NCBI GenBank assembly: GCA_022843625.1 | Contig: JALHNH010000017.1 | Span: 1 to 64,000, forward strand | Origin: Bryobacter sp. | GTDB lineage: Bacteria > Acidobacteriota > Terriglobia > Bryobacterales > Bryobacteraceae | Reading direction: 5' to 3' | DNA length: 64,000 bases | Position numbers and translations under genes: made by a program | Part shown: piece by piece, positions 9,513 through 18,632 of the stretch | Layout of the letters: every line of letters begins with the position of its first letter | How positions within the stretch are numbered: position 1 is the stretch's first letter | The notes under the pieces: generated by a model | What the model was told of the DNA's origin: nothing | The model's input: the letters and a program-made list of their open reading frames with translations, nothing else | Database searches by the model: none

Positions 9513-10919
9513 ATGAAGTTCTTCGAAGCCTTCGCCAACGTGTTCCGGATCCCCGATCTAAGAAATCGGATTCTGTTCACGCTCGCCATGTTGGCCGTAT
9601 ACCGTCTTGGCGGCCACATCCCCACACCGGGGATTGACGCCAATCGTCTGGAAGAGTATTTCAAGCAAAACGCCGGAGGCATCTTCGGCTTCATGGACTT
9701 GTTCAGCGGCGGCATGTTCCGCCGGCTGACCATTTTTGCTTTAGGCATTATGCCTTACATCACATCGTCCATCATCCTTCAGTTGTTGACGGTAGTTGTG
9801 CCTACGCTTGAGAAGCTGTCCAAGGAAGGCGAGATGGGCCGTCGCAAGATCACCCAGTGGACTCGCTACCTGACTGTGATCCTTGCTCTGTTTCAGTCTT
9901 TCGGTATTGCTGCAGCCTTGCAATCTGCCGGTTCCTCAGGTGGCGGCTTTGTGCTGAATCCTGGTATCGGCTTCATTCTGATGACTATGATCAGTCTTAC
10001 GACCGGCACAGCTTTCATTATGTGGTTAGGGGAGCAGATCACCGAGCGCGGCATCGGCAACGGAATGTCGCTGATCATCTTCACGGGCATCGTGATTGGT
10101 TTGCCGACAGCGATCCTCGAAATTTATAACAACGTTTTTGTCACACGGCAGTGGAATCCGCTGCAGATGATCATCATCCTCGTCATGATGGTCGCCGTGA
10201 TTGGCCTCATTGTACTGGTAGAGCGCGGAGAACGCCGCATCCCGGTGCAGTATGCCAAGCGCGTGGTCGGACGTCGTGTGATGGGCGGACAACAAACGCA
10301 CCTGCCGCTGAAGGTGAATGCCGGTGGCGTTATCCCGGTAATCTTCGCGCAGAGCTTGCTGACCTTCCCGCAAAGCTTCCTGCAGGTGGAATGGATCAAG
10401 AACAACCAGTGGATTTCAGGATTGCTTGAGTCGATCGGGCATACCCAGCCGTTGTATTTCATCCTCTACACCGCTCTCATTGTCTTCTTCTGCTTCTTCT
10501 ATGTTTCGATCATTTTCAACCCGAACGAAGCAGCTGACAACATGCGCAAATTCGGTGGCTTTATTCCAGGCATTCGCCCTGGCAAAAACACGGCTGATTA
10601 TATGAACCGCATCCTGACCCGTATTACGGTAGTCGGTGGTTTGTATCTGGCCCTGTTGAGCCTTTTGCCGGAAGTCATGATTTCTGGTATCAAGTTGCAG
10701 CGGCTACCACTGATCGGCAACTTTATCGACGGAAACTTCCCCCGATGGCTGCTCGACGGCCTCGGCGTATCCTTCTACTTTGGCGGTACCTCGCTGCTGA
10801 TTGTGGTAGGTGTGGCCATGGACACGGTCAACCAGGTGGAAGCGCAATTGATCATGCGTCATTATGAGGGCTTCACTCCGAAAGCGGGTCGCATTCGCGG
10901 ACGCCGGAGCAGCGTATAA
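9513..10919 (+). CDS. secY: Preprotein translocase subunit SecY
   Basis: SecY is the protein-conducting channel of the inner membrane. The 468-residue sequence has the expected ten hydrophobic segments, the start RIPDLRNRILFTLAMLAVYR, the plug-region sequence LFSGGMFRRLTIFALGIMPY, and the cytoplasmic loop GERRIPVQYAKRVVGR that contacts ribosome and SecA. It sits at its usual end-of-spc position and adk follows within 3 nt. Confidence 0.98.
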   Translation: MKFFEAFANVFRIPDLRNRILFTLAMLAVYRLGGHIPTPGIDANRLEEYFKQNAGGIFGFMDLFSGGMFRRLTIFALGIMPYITSSIILQLLTVVVPTLEKLSKEGEMGRRKITQWTRYLTVILALFQSFGIAAALQSAGSSGGGFVLNPGIGFILMTMISLTTGTAFIMWLGEQITERGIGNGMSLIIFTGIVIGLPTAILEIYNNVFVTRQWNPLQMIIILVMMVAVIGLIVLVERGERRIPVQYAKRVVGRRVMGGQQTHLPLKVNAGGVIPVIFAQSLLTFPQSFLQVEWIKNNQWISGLLESIGHTQPLYFILYTALIVFFCFFYVSIIFNPNEAADNMRKFGGFIPGIRPGKNTADYMNRILTRITVVGGLYLALLSLLPEVMISGIKLQRLPLIGNFIDGNFPRWLLDGLGVSFYFGGTSLLIVVGVAMDTVNQVEAQLIMRHYEGFTPKAGRIRGRRSSV

Positions 10920-10922
10920 GTT

Positions 10923-11627
10923 TTGAATGGTGAACTGATTCCGACTACGGTGGTCTTATTCGGGCCGCCGGGATCGGGAAAAGGGACGCAGGCCAAGCTC
11001 TTGACCGAGAAGCTGAGTCTGCCCCATGTATCAACCGGTGATATGCTTCGCGAGCATATTGCTTTAGGAGATGCACTGGGAATTGAAGTTCGAGAAGTCA
11101 TCAAGGCGGGCAACCTGGTGCCAGATCATCTGGTGATCCGTTTGGTGGAAGATAGGCTAAACCGGCCAGATTGTAAGGCTGGAGTTTTGTTGGATGGGTT
11201 TCCGCGAACCATCGACCAGGCCCGCATGTTGCTGGGCATGGCGGAGGGTCGCGGTCTTCGCCTGTTGGTAATCCACTTGAAAGTAGATTATGATGTGATT
11301 ACAGCCCGGTTAACGGGACGTCGCATCTGCCCTCAGTGTGGAACCTTATACAACATTCGCCTGAAACCCCCAATTGTGCCTGGAAGGTGCAATATCGAAG
11401 GGTCCCGCTTGATCATCCGCGAGGATGACAAGGAATCGGTGATCCGGCAGAGGCTGGTTGGCTATGACGCCCAAACCATGCCGGTGCTGGAGTTTTTTGC
11501 TGAACATGTGAAGTTTTTTGAGGTGGACGGTAGCGACCGGAAGCCGGAAGATTTGTCGAACGAAATTGTGAACTGGATTCAGACGACCATTACCGATGAA
11601 GGATCCGCGAGCGGAGAGGGCCTCTAA
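10923..11627 (+). CDS. adk: Adenylate kinase, zinc-LID type
   Basis: Interconverts AMP plus ATP with two ADP. The P-loop GPPGSGKGTQ is at residues 14-23, AMP-site DGFPRT at 91-96, and the LID begins at TGRRICPQCG. Three LID cysteines (136, 139, 156) are visible, with Glu159 where a fourth ligand is expected, so zinc binding is probable but unproven. The start is a TTG right after the secY stop; the nearby ATG at 10927 is out of frame. The 234 residues are slightly long. Its stop overlaps the map ATG by 1 nt. Confidence 0.96.
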   Translation: MNGELIPTTVVLFGPPGSGKGTQAKLLTEKLSLPHVSTGDMLREHIALGDALGIEVREVIKAGNLVPDHLVIRLVEDRLNRPDCKAGVLLDGFPRTIDQARMLLGMAEGRGLRLLVIHLKVDYDVITARLTGRRICPQCGTLYNIRLKPPIVPGRCNIEGSRLIIREDDKESVIRQRLVGYDAQTMPVLEFFAEHVKFFEVDGSDRKPEDLSNEIVNWIQTTITDEGSASGEGL

Positions 11628-12400
11628 TGGCAATCATTCGCAAGAGCCAATCCGAACTCGAGAAAATGCGCAAGTCTGGACTCCTGGTGTATCAGATTCT
11701 GAGTGAGCTTTCCAAGATGGTCAAGGAAGGCATTACGACGATGGATTTGGAAGTCGAGGCTGAGAAGATGATCCGCGGTGCTGGCGCCAAGTCAGCGTTC
11801 AAGGGTTATTACTCGGAAGCGGCGGGGACGAAATTCCCCTATGTTCTTTGTACATCGATCAACGAAGTGGTGGTTCACGGGATGCCATCGGCGAAGCGGC
11901 AGTTGAAGTCGGGCGATATTGTCTCGATTGATACCGGGCTTGCTCTCGATGGTTATTACGGAGATTCGGCAGTGACGGTGGCGGTGGGTGAGATTTCACC
12001 TGAAACGCAGCGGCTGCTCGATGTCACCAAAGAGTCGCTGGAACTGGCAATCCAGCAGGCGCAACCTGGTAACCGGCTTTTCGACATCAGCCGAACGGTA
12101 GAAGGACATGTTCTGAAAAATGGTTTTACTGTGGTTCGCGAGTTTGTGGGCCATGGAATCGGGACGAAGCTGCACGAGGAACCGCAAGTTCCCAACTATG
12201 TGGATCGGCAGCAGGAAAACCCGAAGTTGAAGGAAGGTATGGTTCTGGCGATCGAGCCGATGGTGAACCTGGGCCAACCGGAAACGAATGTGTTGAGCGA
12301 CAAGTGGACGGCAGTGGCTACCGATGGTAAGCCCTCGGCCCACTTTGAGCATGTAGTGGCGATCACGGCAAACGGGCCGTGGGTTTTGACGAGGCCTTAA
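11627..12400 (+). CDS. map: Methionine aminopeptidase type I
   Basis: Removes N-terminal methionine from nascent proteins. The five metal ligands of the pita-bread fold are readable: DTG and GDSAV aspartates, the histidine of GHGIGTKLHEEP, and glutamates in AIEPMVN and HFEHVVAIT. Length 257 residues is normal. It overlaps adk by one base and infA starts immediately after its stop. Confidence 0.97.
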   Translation: MAIIRKSQSELEKMRKSGLLVYQILSELSKMVKEGITTMDLEVEAEKMIRGAGAKSAFKGYYSEAAGTKFPYVLCTSINEVVVHGMPSAKRQLKSGDIVSIDTGLALDGYYGDSAVTVAVGEISPETQRLLDVTKESLELAIQQAQPGNRLFDISRTVEGHVLKNGFTVVREFVGHGIGTKLHEEPQVPNYVDRQQENPKLKEGMVLAIEPMVNLGQPETNVLSDKWTAVATDGKPSAHFEHVVAITANGPWVLTRP

Positions 12401-12616
12401 GTGGCTGACGTTGAGACAGTAGAGGCCAAAGTTTTGGATCTGCTCCCCAACGGGGCAGTGAAATTGGAGTTGGAGAGCCGGGCTCAAGTAATTGGGCATC
12501 CGGCCAGCCCGGTGAAGGTGAATTTTACCCGCCTGCGGCCCAACGATCGGGTTTTGGTGGAATTGTCTCCGCACGATAAGTCGCGGGGCCGGATTGTGAA
12601 GTTGCTGGCGCTGTAG
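12401..12616 (+). CDS. infA: Translation initiation factor IF-1, divergent
   Basis: IF-1 is an OB-fold protein that blocks the 30S A site at initiation. The 71 residues align with the family pattern: EAKVLDLLPNGAVKLELE, then RLRPNDRVLVELSPHDKSRGRI. The central part (ESRAQVIGHPASPVKVNF) departs from the common GHxxLAHISGKMRKNYIRI segment. The GTG start follows the map stop without a gap. The place between map and rpmJ is exactly where infA belongs. A more typical second infA elsewhere cannot be excluded. Confidence 0.88.
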   Translation: MADVETVEAKVLDLLPNGAVKLELESRAQVIGHPASPVKVNFTRLRPNDRVLVELSPHDKSRGRIVKLLAL

Positions 12617-12666
12617 AGTTGCCGGCAGCAAATACTGAGTTTTAGAAAAGGCGAAGGTTTACAGTA

Positions 12667-12780
12667 ATGAAGGTTCGTCCGTCGGTTAAGAAAATTTGTG
12701 ATAAATGCAAGGTCATCCACCGCGAAGGCGTCGTGCGCGTGATCTGCTCCAACCCGAAGCATAAGCAGCGGCAGGGTTAG
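12667..12780 (+). CDS. rpmJ: 50S ribosomal protein L36
   Basis: A 37-residue protein beginning [17 protein letters not shown] and ending NPKHKQRQG. It keeps the zinc-ribbon ligands C11, C14, C27 and H32 of the zinc-binding L36 form. The ATG at 12667 is preceded by AAAAGGCGAAGG. It lies between infA and rpsM as in most bacteria. Confidence 0.96.
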   Translation: MKVRPSVKKICDKCKVIHREGVVRVICSNPKHKQRQG

Positions 12781-12815
12781 TTAGTTCGGGAAAGAGTCAA
12801 GGAGAGCGAAGAAAT

Positions 12816-13196
12816 ATGGCACGTATAGCTGGCGTTGATCTACCGGCCCGGAAGCGGGCAGACATTGGGCTGACCTACATTTATGGAGTGGGACGCACAC
12901 GCGCCGCCTCCATCCTGCATCGTTGCGACATCGAAGGCGGAACGAAAATTTCCGACCTGAGCGATGACCAAGTAAACAAGATTCGTCTTCTGCTGGAATC
13001 AGAAGGCGCCATCGAGGGTGACCTGCGCAAGGAAATCTCGATGAACATCAAGCGCCTGATGGAAATGGGCAGCTATCGTGGCTTGCGTCACCGTCGTGGG
13101 CTTCCGGCCCGCGGCCAGCGTACACACACCAATGCCCGCACCCGCAAGGGACCGCGCAAGGGCACGGTTGCCGGCAAGAAGAAGGCGACCAAGTAA
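12816..13196 (+). CDS. rpsM: 30S ribosomal protein S13
   Basis: S13 is in the 30S head and contacts P-site tRNA. The start [26 protein letters not shown] and the basic end [24 protein letters not shown] are signatures. Length 126 residues. In E. coli, S4 represses the alpha operon by binding around the rpsM start; no similar fold was recognised here, but see the rpsD leader. Confidence 0.98.
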   Translation: MARIAGVDLPARKRADIGLTYIYGVGRTRAASILHRCDIEGGTKISDLSDDQVNKIRLLLESEGAIEGDLRKEISMNIKRLMEMGSYRGLRHRRGLPARGQRTHTNARTRKGPRKGTVAGKKKATK

Positions 13197-13224
13197 GCCG
13201 TCGACCGGCTAACGAGGAATTAAT

Positions 13225-13635
13225 ATGGCTAAGGCGCAAGCAAAAAGCAACAAGAAGAAGTCTTTCAAGAAGAAAGAGCGCAAGAACGTCCCACTCGGTT
13301 TGGTGCACGTTCAGGCCTCTTTCAACAACACCATCATCACGATCACCGACCTGGTGGGCAATGTGCTGAGCTGGAGTTCAAGCGGTTCGCTTGGCTTCCG
13401 TGGCTCCCGCAAGGGCACACCGTTTGCCGCCCAGCAAGCCAGCTTTACGGCCGCCACCAAAGCCAAGGACAATGCCGGACTTCGCACTGTCGACGTCAAG
13501 GTGTCCGGGCCCGGCGCTGGCCGCGAATCGGCTGTTCGTGCTCTTGGCAGTGTTGGCATCGAAGTGCGTTCGATCCGCGATACTACGCCGATCCCACACA
13601 ACGGTTGCCGCCCGCCAAAACGCCGCAGAGTCTAA
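13225..13635 (+). CDS. rpsK: 30S ribosomal protein S11
   Basis: S11 forms part of the 30S platform. It contains [38 protein letters not shown] and the C-terminal [18 protein letters not shown]. The Lys-rich N-terminal leader ([16 protein letters not shown]) accounts for the 136 residues. Confidence 0.98.
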   Translation: MAKAQAKSNKKKSFKKKERKNVPLGLVHVQASFNNTIITITDLVGNVLSWSSSGSLGFRGSRKGTPFAAQQASFTAATKAKDNAGLRTVDVKVSGPGAGRESAVRALGSVGIEVRSIRDTTPIPHNGCRPPKRRRV

Positions 13636-13679
13636 CGCCGTCGTGTCTGATATTCAAGAATTTTGTATGTGATTTGGAA

Positions 13680-13735
13680 GCAGGACGAAAGCCTTTCGGG
13701 GTTGTAAACTGCACCTGATCCGGAACCATTCAGGT
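13680..13735 (+). promoter_or_regulatory. Candidate 16S helix-16-like leader of rpsD
   Basis: The 122-nt rpsK-rpsD gap contains TTCGGGGTTGTAAACTG (13695-13711), close to the near-universal 16S rRNA segment CCTTCGGGTTGTAAA around helix 16. It can fold as an outer GCAG/CTGC stem (13680-13683 with 13709-13712) and an inner 5-bp stem (13690-13694 with 13699-13703) capped by TTCG. A second hairpin ACCTGA/TCAGGT (13713-13718 with 13730-13735) follows, just before AGGAG at 13740. S4 binds the 16S five-way junction that includes helix 16, so this may be an S4 operator. Seen: sequence and folds. Inferred: function. Confidence 0.6.
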
Positions 13736-13757
13736 AACCAGGAGAAAAGAAGAAACA

Positions 13758-14390
13758 ATGGCTCGTTATCACGGCCCAGTATGTCGGCTTTGCCGGCGTG
13801 AGGGCATGAAGCTCTTTTTGAAGGGCGAGCGCTGCCACACTGAAAAGTGTGCGATCGAAAAGCGCAATTTCGTTCCCGGCCAACACGGCAAGGACCGGAA
13901 GTCGAAGATTCAGGGCTACGGCCTGCAGTTGCGTGAAAAGCAGAAGGCTCGCCGTTATTATGGCGTGCTGGAAGGCTACTTCCGCAACCTGTTTGAGAAG
14001 GCATCCGCGCAGAAGGGCGTCACTGGCGACAACATGCTGAGCATGCTCGAAAGCCGCCTGGACAACGTGGTACTCCGCGCCGGATTTGCTACCAGCCGGG
14101 CCCAGGCCCGCCAACTCGTCCGTCACGGCCATATCAGCGTGAACGGCCGCCGCACCAATATTCCTTCGTTTCAAGCCAAGCCTGGCGACACGCTCGAAGT
14201 TGTGGAGAAGAGCCGCAAGGTGACTTCGATCATTGCTTCGCGCGACGCCACAGCACACTATCCTTCCCCTAACTGGCTTGATGTGGATCGCGAGAATTTC
14301 AAAGCGCGCGTCACACAGGCTCCCAAGCGGGAAGACCTGGTTCAAATACAGCTCAACGAACAGTTAATCGTCGAACTGTACTCGAAGTAA
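13758..14390 (+). CDS. rpsD: 30S ribosomal protein S4
   Basis: S4 is a primary 16S binder and, in E. coli and Bacillus, a translational repressor of its own mRNA. The 210 residues begin MARYHGPVCRLCRREG with a further cysteine-containing stretch (GERCHTEKCAI), so the N-terminal zinc-knuckle C+ form is likely. The S4 RNA-binding domain includes RLDNVVLRAGFATSRAQARQLVRHGHISVNG. An unusually long leader with a 16S-like element precedes it. Confidence 0.98.
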   Translation: MARYHGPVCRLCRREGMKLFLKGERCHTEKCAIEKRNFVPGQHGKDRKSKIQGYGLQLREKQKARRYYGVLEGYFRNLFEKASAQKGVTGDNMLSMLESRLDNVVLRAGFATSRAQARQLVRHGHISVNGRRTNIPSFQAKPGDTLEVVEKSRKVTSIIASRDATAHYPSPNWLDVDRENFKARVTQAPKREDLVQIQLNEQLIVELYSK

Positions 14391-14431
14391 TTGGCAAGAC
14401 ACACTAACAATTTCTAACTACAAGGAGGCGC

Positions 14432-15457
14432 ATGTTTCGAGGTTTTCAAAAGCCAAAGCGTCTGGTTGCCAATACGGAAACATTGAGCGAGCGGTATGGC
14501 ATGTTCACGGCACAGCCGTTTGAACGTGGCTTCGGCACGACGATCGGGAACGCGCTACGGCGCGCTCTGTTGAGCTCGATCGAAGGTGCCGCGATCACAG
14601 CCGTTCGTATTGAGGGAGTCGCGCACGAGTTTTCGCCGATCCCTGGAGTCGTTGAGGATGCGACAGACATCATCCTGAATTTGAAGCAGATCCCTTTCAA
14701 GATGGCAGGAGAAGGGATCAAGACCGTTCGATTGAAGTCGGACGGATCTAACGAACTATTGAGCGGCATGATTGAAACGGACAGCGACGTTGAAGTTCTG
14801 GACCGTAACATGCACATCGCGACGGTGAGCGAGGGCGGAAGCCTGACGATCGAAATGCGTCTGAAGATGGGCCGCGGCTATGTCAGCGCGGACCGTAACT
14901 TCGACGAAGATCTTCCTTTGGGTTACATCCCGATCGATTCGGTCCACTCGCCGGTACGCAAGGTAAATTACAACGTCGAGGCCGCACGCCTCGGGCAGAT
15001 GACAGACTTTGACAAGCTGACTCTGGAAGTCTGGACCAACGGTGCTGTTTCGCCTGCCGACTCAATCGGCATGGCGGCCAAGCTCCTGAAGGACCACATG
15101 ACGATTTTCGTCAACTTCGAAGAGACGCCAGAATCGGTGGAAGAGCCGGTGGAGCGTGCAGCAGGTCAGATGAACGAAGTTCTGAACCGTTCGGTGGAAG
15201 AGCTCGAACTCAGCGTCCGTTCTTACAACTGCCTCAAAAATGCCAACATTCAAACGATCGGCGATCTCGTACAGAAGACCGAAGCCGAAATGTTGCGCAC
15301 CAAGAATTTCGGGCGCAAGTCGCTAAACGAAATCAAAGAAATCCTCGGTGGTCTCGCCTTGAGCTTCGGTATGAAGATCGATGCCAGCGGCCGCCTCATC
15401 GCCCCCCCGGGCGGTATGTCCATGGAGCCGTTGCCGCTGGGCGACGATGACCTCTAA
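14432..15457 (+). CDS. rpoA: DNA-directed RNA polymerase subunit alpha
   Basis: Alpha dimerises to nucleate RNA polymerase. The N-terminal domain shows [26 protein letters not shown] and the C-terminal domain shows [23 protein letters not shown] and [15 protein letters not shown], which bind UP elements and activators. Length 341 residues is usual. A strong AAGGAGG precedes the ATG. Confidence 0.98.
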   Translation: MFRGFQKPKRLVANTETLSERYGMFTAQPFERGFGTTIGNALRRALLSSIEGAAITAVRIEGVAHEFSPIPGVVEDATDIILNLKQIPFKMAGEGIKTVRLKSDGSNELLSGMIETDSDVEVLDRNMHIATVSEGGSLTIEMRLKMGRGYVSADRNFDEDLPLGYIPIDSVHSPVRKVNYNVEAARLGQMTDFDKLTLEVWTNGAVSPADSIGMAAKLLKDHMTIFVNFEETPESVEEPVERAAGQMNEVLNRSVEELELSVRSYNCLKNANIQTIGDLVQKTEAEMLRTKNFGRKSLNEIKEILGGLALSFGMKIDASGRLIAPPGGMSMEPLPLGDDDL

Positions 15458-15486
15458 ACGATACGGCAATTAGAAGGAGTTAGGAA

Positions 15487-15948
15487 ATGAGACATCGTAA
15501 GGGCGGCTTCAAACTCAAACGCAGCCTTAGTGAGCGCCGCGCGTTACTGCGCAGCCTGGTGACGGCTGTAGTGCTCGATGAACGTATTGAAACGACCATC
15601 CCCAAGGCCAAGGCTGCGAAGCCTTTGGTTGAGAAGATGATCACGCTCGCCAAGGAAGGTACACTTCACTCGCGCCGTCAGGCGGCAGCATTCCTGCTGA
15701 CCCCCGACAGTGTGAAGAAGTTGTTCGACAAGCTGGGACCCCGTTTTGGACAGCGCAATGGCGGCTACACGCGTATCGTACGCGTGGGCTTCCGCCAGGG
15801 CGATGGCGCTGAAACCTGCAAACTCGAGTTGGTCGGTAGCGAACTGGTACGCCGCGCAGGCGAACGTGCCAAGCGTCGTGAAGACAAGCTCAAGGCACTG
15901 CAAGAAGGCCGCGAGCCGGGCGCCGAAGGCAACGAAGCGACCAGTTAG
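15487..15948 (+). CDS. rplQ: 50S ribosomal protein L17
   Basis: Begins MRHRKGGFKLKRSLSERRALLRSLVTAVV, the L17 signature, and contains RNGGYTRIVRVGFRQGDGA. At 153 residues it has a charged C-terminal tail beyond the ~115-130-residue core. It is the last gene of the superoperon, 19 nt before the terminator. Confidence 0.97.
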   Translation: MRHRKGGFKLKRSLSERRALLRSLVTAVVLDERIETTIPKAKAAKPLVEKMITLAKEGTLHSRRQAAAFLLTPDSVKKLFDKLGPRFGQRNGGYTRIVRVGFRQGDGAETCKLELVGSELVRRAGERAKRREDKLKALQEGREPGAEGNEATS

Positions 15949-15967
15949 TTTTTTGGTGGTAGTCAAC

Positions 15968-16001
15968 AAAAAGGGCCAGTCCTTCGGGACTGGCCCTTTT
16001 T
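15968..16001. terminator. Bidirectional intrinsic terminator after rplQ
   Basis: A perfect 15-bp inverted repeat (15968-15982 with 15987-16001) has a stable C(UUCG)G tetraloop and A5/T5 flanks. It therefore ends transcription from rplQ rightwards and from the ADOP permease leftwards. Confidence 0.93.
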
Positions 16002-16004
16002 GCG

Positions 16005-18632
16005 TTAATCCTGGCGAATCACTCGAGTGATATCGGTGCGAGATGCCCGAAGCGCTGGCGCAAGACAAGCCAGCAGGCCCACCGCCACAAAGCTAAGTGC
16101 AGACGGCAGAATCACCTGCCAATCATATGGTGCGACTCTTACCAACTGGGTTGCCAGCAGGCTGCCCAGCAGGACGCCTCCACCCAGGCCGAGCAGCGCG
16201 CCGAAGGCCAGGAGCCGCAACCCGGAGGCCACCACCCATCTCTCGATGTTGCCGGTGGAAGCCCCCAGTGCCATTCTCAAGCCAATTTCGGGCATGCGCT
16301 GGCTGACCGTCTGTGAGACAACCGCAAAGAGCCCGCATCCGCCAAAGAAGAGTGCCAGAACCGCAAAGGCACCGATCAGGTAAATGAGAGCCCAGCTATT
16401 CTTCAAGCCTTCGGCGTGGTGGTGGCTCAGGGTCTCCATCTCGAGAGGCGCCTCGGGGTCGATTTCCCGGGCAATCGAGCGCAGGGCCTCGACAGCGGCC
16501 TTCTCATTCCTCATGCGCCCAATCCACTGCATGGCGCGACGTGGAGCCTGCTCGAAGGCGACGAAGAATTGGGGCTTGGGCCCTGTCACGATGCTGTCGC
16601 TCTGCAGGTTGGGGTAGATGCCAACGATCTCGAAGGCCTCGCCCCCGAGTGCCTGCACCCGGATTGTTTGACCGATGGGGTCGCTGTTGGCAAAGAGCTC
16701 TTCGGTGAGTTTCTGGTTGAGTACCGCCACACGCGGAGAAGCTGCAGTGTCGGTTGGGAGGATGGGCCGGCCTCGCAGAATGGGAATGCGCAGCGTATCG
16801 AATGCGCCCGAAGTGGCAACGACATAGTGGGCGGAAGGGGCGTCCTTCCGCTCCAGCGATTGGGTCGATTTTGCGATTTTCGTTGGAGTGCCATCGCCTG
16901 CTCCAGTCGAAGGCACCGGGCTAATCAAGCCTACGGACTCGAAGTTCTCTGAAGCAGCGCTTGCCTTGAGCAATCGGTCATGTGTCCTCTGCATGGCCTC
17001 ATTGCTAAGGCCAGCCCGGCGAGAAGCATAAAACTCAGCGCGCAGCACCTGGCTGCGATCATAGCCGGGATGGATATCCAGCAAAATCTGCACTCCCCGG
17101 ACTCCCAGGATTGCCGTCATCACCATGGCCAGACCTAAAGCGATCTGGATCACCACCAGAGACTTGGTAGCCCGCTGTGTCGTGCGGCCCTGAGTGGTGC
17201 GCGGGCCCTCATCGCCCTGCATGCCGCTGGCAGCCCAGGCCGGAAAGAGGCTAAAGCAAAGAATCGAAGCCAGGGCGATCCCGAGATTAATCACGAGAAA
17301 ACGCTCATCCAAAACAGGACCGTCCATCGGGAATGGTACACGCACCTGAGAGAGCAGCAGCCTTGACGACAGCTCAGCTGCAAGGATCCCGAGACCCAGT
17401 GCCGGAGCTGCCAGCAGCAGGCCTTCGGTCAGGGACTGAGCGATGATGCGAGACCTTGCTGCGCCCAGAGCAATGCGGATTGTCATCTCGCGCCGGCGCG
17501 AGAGGCCGCGAACGATGAGCAGGTTCGCTACATTCGCGCACGAGATCAACAAGACCCCGCCGGAGATCAAATAGAGCAGCACAATCACTTGTGTGTCCGC
17601 ATCGTTGTAAAAACCATTGAAAAGGGTTTGGGCCTGAACTTGCGCACCGGTGTGCGTGTCCGGAAAGCGCCGCTCGAGCTCAGCACTGAACGGCGCAAGC
17701 AAGGCCGCTGCATCTTGCCGTGTGACGCCTGCCTTCAGGCGGCCGATCACTTGCACTCCGCCTTCCTTGTGGCTTGTCTTTGTGGCTGAGAGTATGAGTG
17801 GCGTCCAGAACTTTGCGTCGAGACTGGGAAACCAAAAGCCTTCTTCTGTCACTCCGATTACGTTATAGCTTTCGCCATCCAGACGAATTGTGGTCCCCAC
17901 GACTTCCGGCTTCGCTTCGAAGCGGTTTTTCCAATAGTCGTGACTGAGAACCAATACCTTTGGTGCTCCGGTTTGGTGCTCTGCTTCGAGGGGGAATCGT
18001 CCCACAGCAAGCCTTGCCTTCACCAGCGCAAAGAAAGCCGGCGATACTGCTTGCCCGAGGATACGTTCAGGCTCGCCCCGGCTAATGACGACATGCTCCA
18101 CCGCCTTATGAGCGGAGAGAATGTCGAAGGCCGGAAGCGTGCGCCAGGCGAGGAAGTCGTCGAGGGTCGTGTTGTTCCGCGGGTTGCTTTGATTTGGCAT
18201 GCGCGTTTGAAGAACCACATCCGACTCATGATTCAGCAAGGCTATGGGGCGTCGCCATATCTTGTCCACAAGCGAGATGACAACTGCATTGGCACCAATT
18301 CCGAGGCCAAGTGTAATCGCGGCCAATGCCCAGATGCCGGGTGTCTTGCACCACGAGCGAAACCCGTGCCTTAGGTCTGCCGAGAAGTTCTCGATCCACT
18401 GCGTTCCGCGATGATCGCGGCATTCTTCTTTGCGTTGCTCGATGCAGCCGAGAGCGCGGCGGGCGATGCGGCTGGCCTGCTCGGGGCTTTGCCCTTGCGC
18501 GATCTCGTGGGCGATGCGCTCTTCGAGATAGAAGTTCAGTTCCTCGTCGAGCTCTTGCTCCACCTGGTCTCGGCGTAGAAGGGACCTCAATCGCAAAGGC
18601 AGGGTATACAGCAGGCGCCAGAGTCTCAGCAT
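16005..18632 (-). CDS. ADOP-type ABC transporter permease (MacB/FtsX family)
   Basis: A large orphan permease with two MacB-periplasmic/FtsX units, the layout named ADOP because it is widespread in Acidobacteria. The 875-residue product starts MLRLWRLLYTLPLRLRSLL. It has the ADOP N-terminal helix with LDEELNFYLEERI (residues 28-40), first membrane segment around 100-123, a central FtsX core containing ISCANVANLLIVRGLSRRREM, and a second core near the C-terminus (QRMPEIGLRMALGASTGNI). The ATG at 18632 was chosen because it overlaps the PadR stop by one base (TGATG). No ATP-binding subunit is adjacent. Substrate unknown. Confidence 0.9.
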   Translation of the reverse strand: MLRLWRLLYTLPLRLRSLLRRDQVEQELDEELNFYLEERIAHEIAQGQSPEQASRIARRALGCIEQRKEECRDHRGTQWIENFSADLRHGFRSWCKTPGIWALAAITLGLGIGANAVVISLVDKIWRRPIALLNHESDVVLQTRMPNQSNPRNNTTLDDFLAWRTLPAFDILSAHKAVEHVVISRGEPERILGQAVSPAFFALVKARLAVGRFPLEAEHQTGAPKVLVLSHDYWKNRFEAKPEVVGTTIRLDGESYNVIGVTEEGFWFPSLDAKFWTPLILSATKTSHKEGGVQVIGRLKAGVTRQDAAALLAPFSAELERRFPDTHTGAQVQAQTLFNGFYNDADTQVIVLLYLISGGVLLISCANVANLLIVRGLSRRREMTIRIALGAARSRIIAQSLTEGLLLAAPALGLGILAAELSSRLLLSQVRVPFPMDGPVLDERFLVINLGIALASILCFSLFPAWAASGMQGDEGPRTTQGRTTQRATKSLVVIQIALGLAMVMTAILGVRGVQILLDIHPGYDRSQVLRAEFYASRRAGLSNEAMQRTHDRLLKASAASENFESVGLISPVPSTGAGDGTPTKIAKSTQSLERKDAPSAHYVVATSGAFDTLRIPILRGRPILPTDTAASPRVAVLNQKLTEELFANSDPIGQTIRVQALGGEAFEIVGIYPNLQSDSIVTGPKPQFFVAFEQAPRRAMQWIGRMRNEKAAVEALRSIAREIDPEAPLEMETLSHHHAEGLKNSWALIYLIGAFAVLALFFGGCGLFAVVSQTVSQRMPEIGLRMALGASTGNIERWVVASGLRLLAFGALLGLGGGVLLGSLLATQLVRVAPYDWQVILPSALSFVAVGLLACLAPALRASRTDITRVIRQD

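Noticed and set aside
13636..13757. Inserted 16S rRNA fragment or partial rRNA gene in the rpsK-rpsD gap
   Set aside because: Only about 25 nt resemble 16S and flanks diverge at once, so it is not an rRNA gene piece; a regulatory mimic is the better reading.
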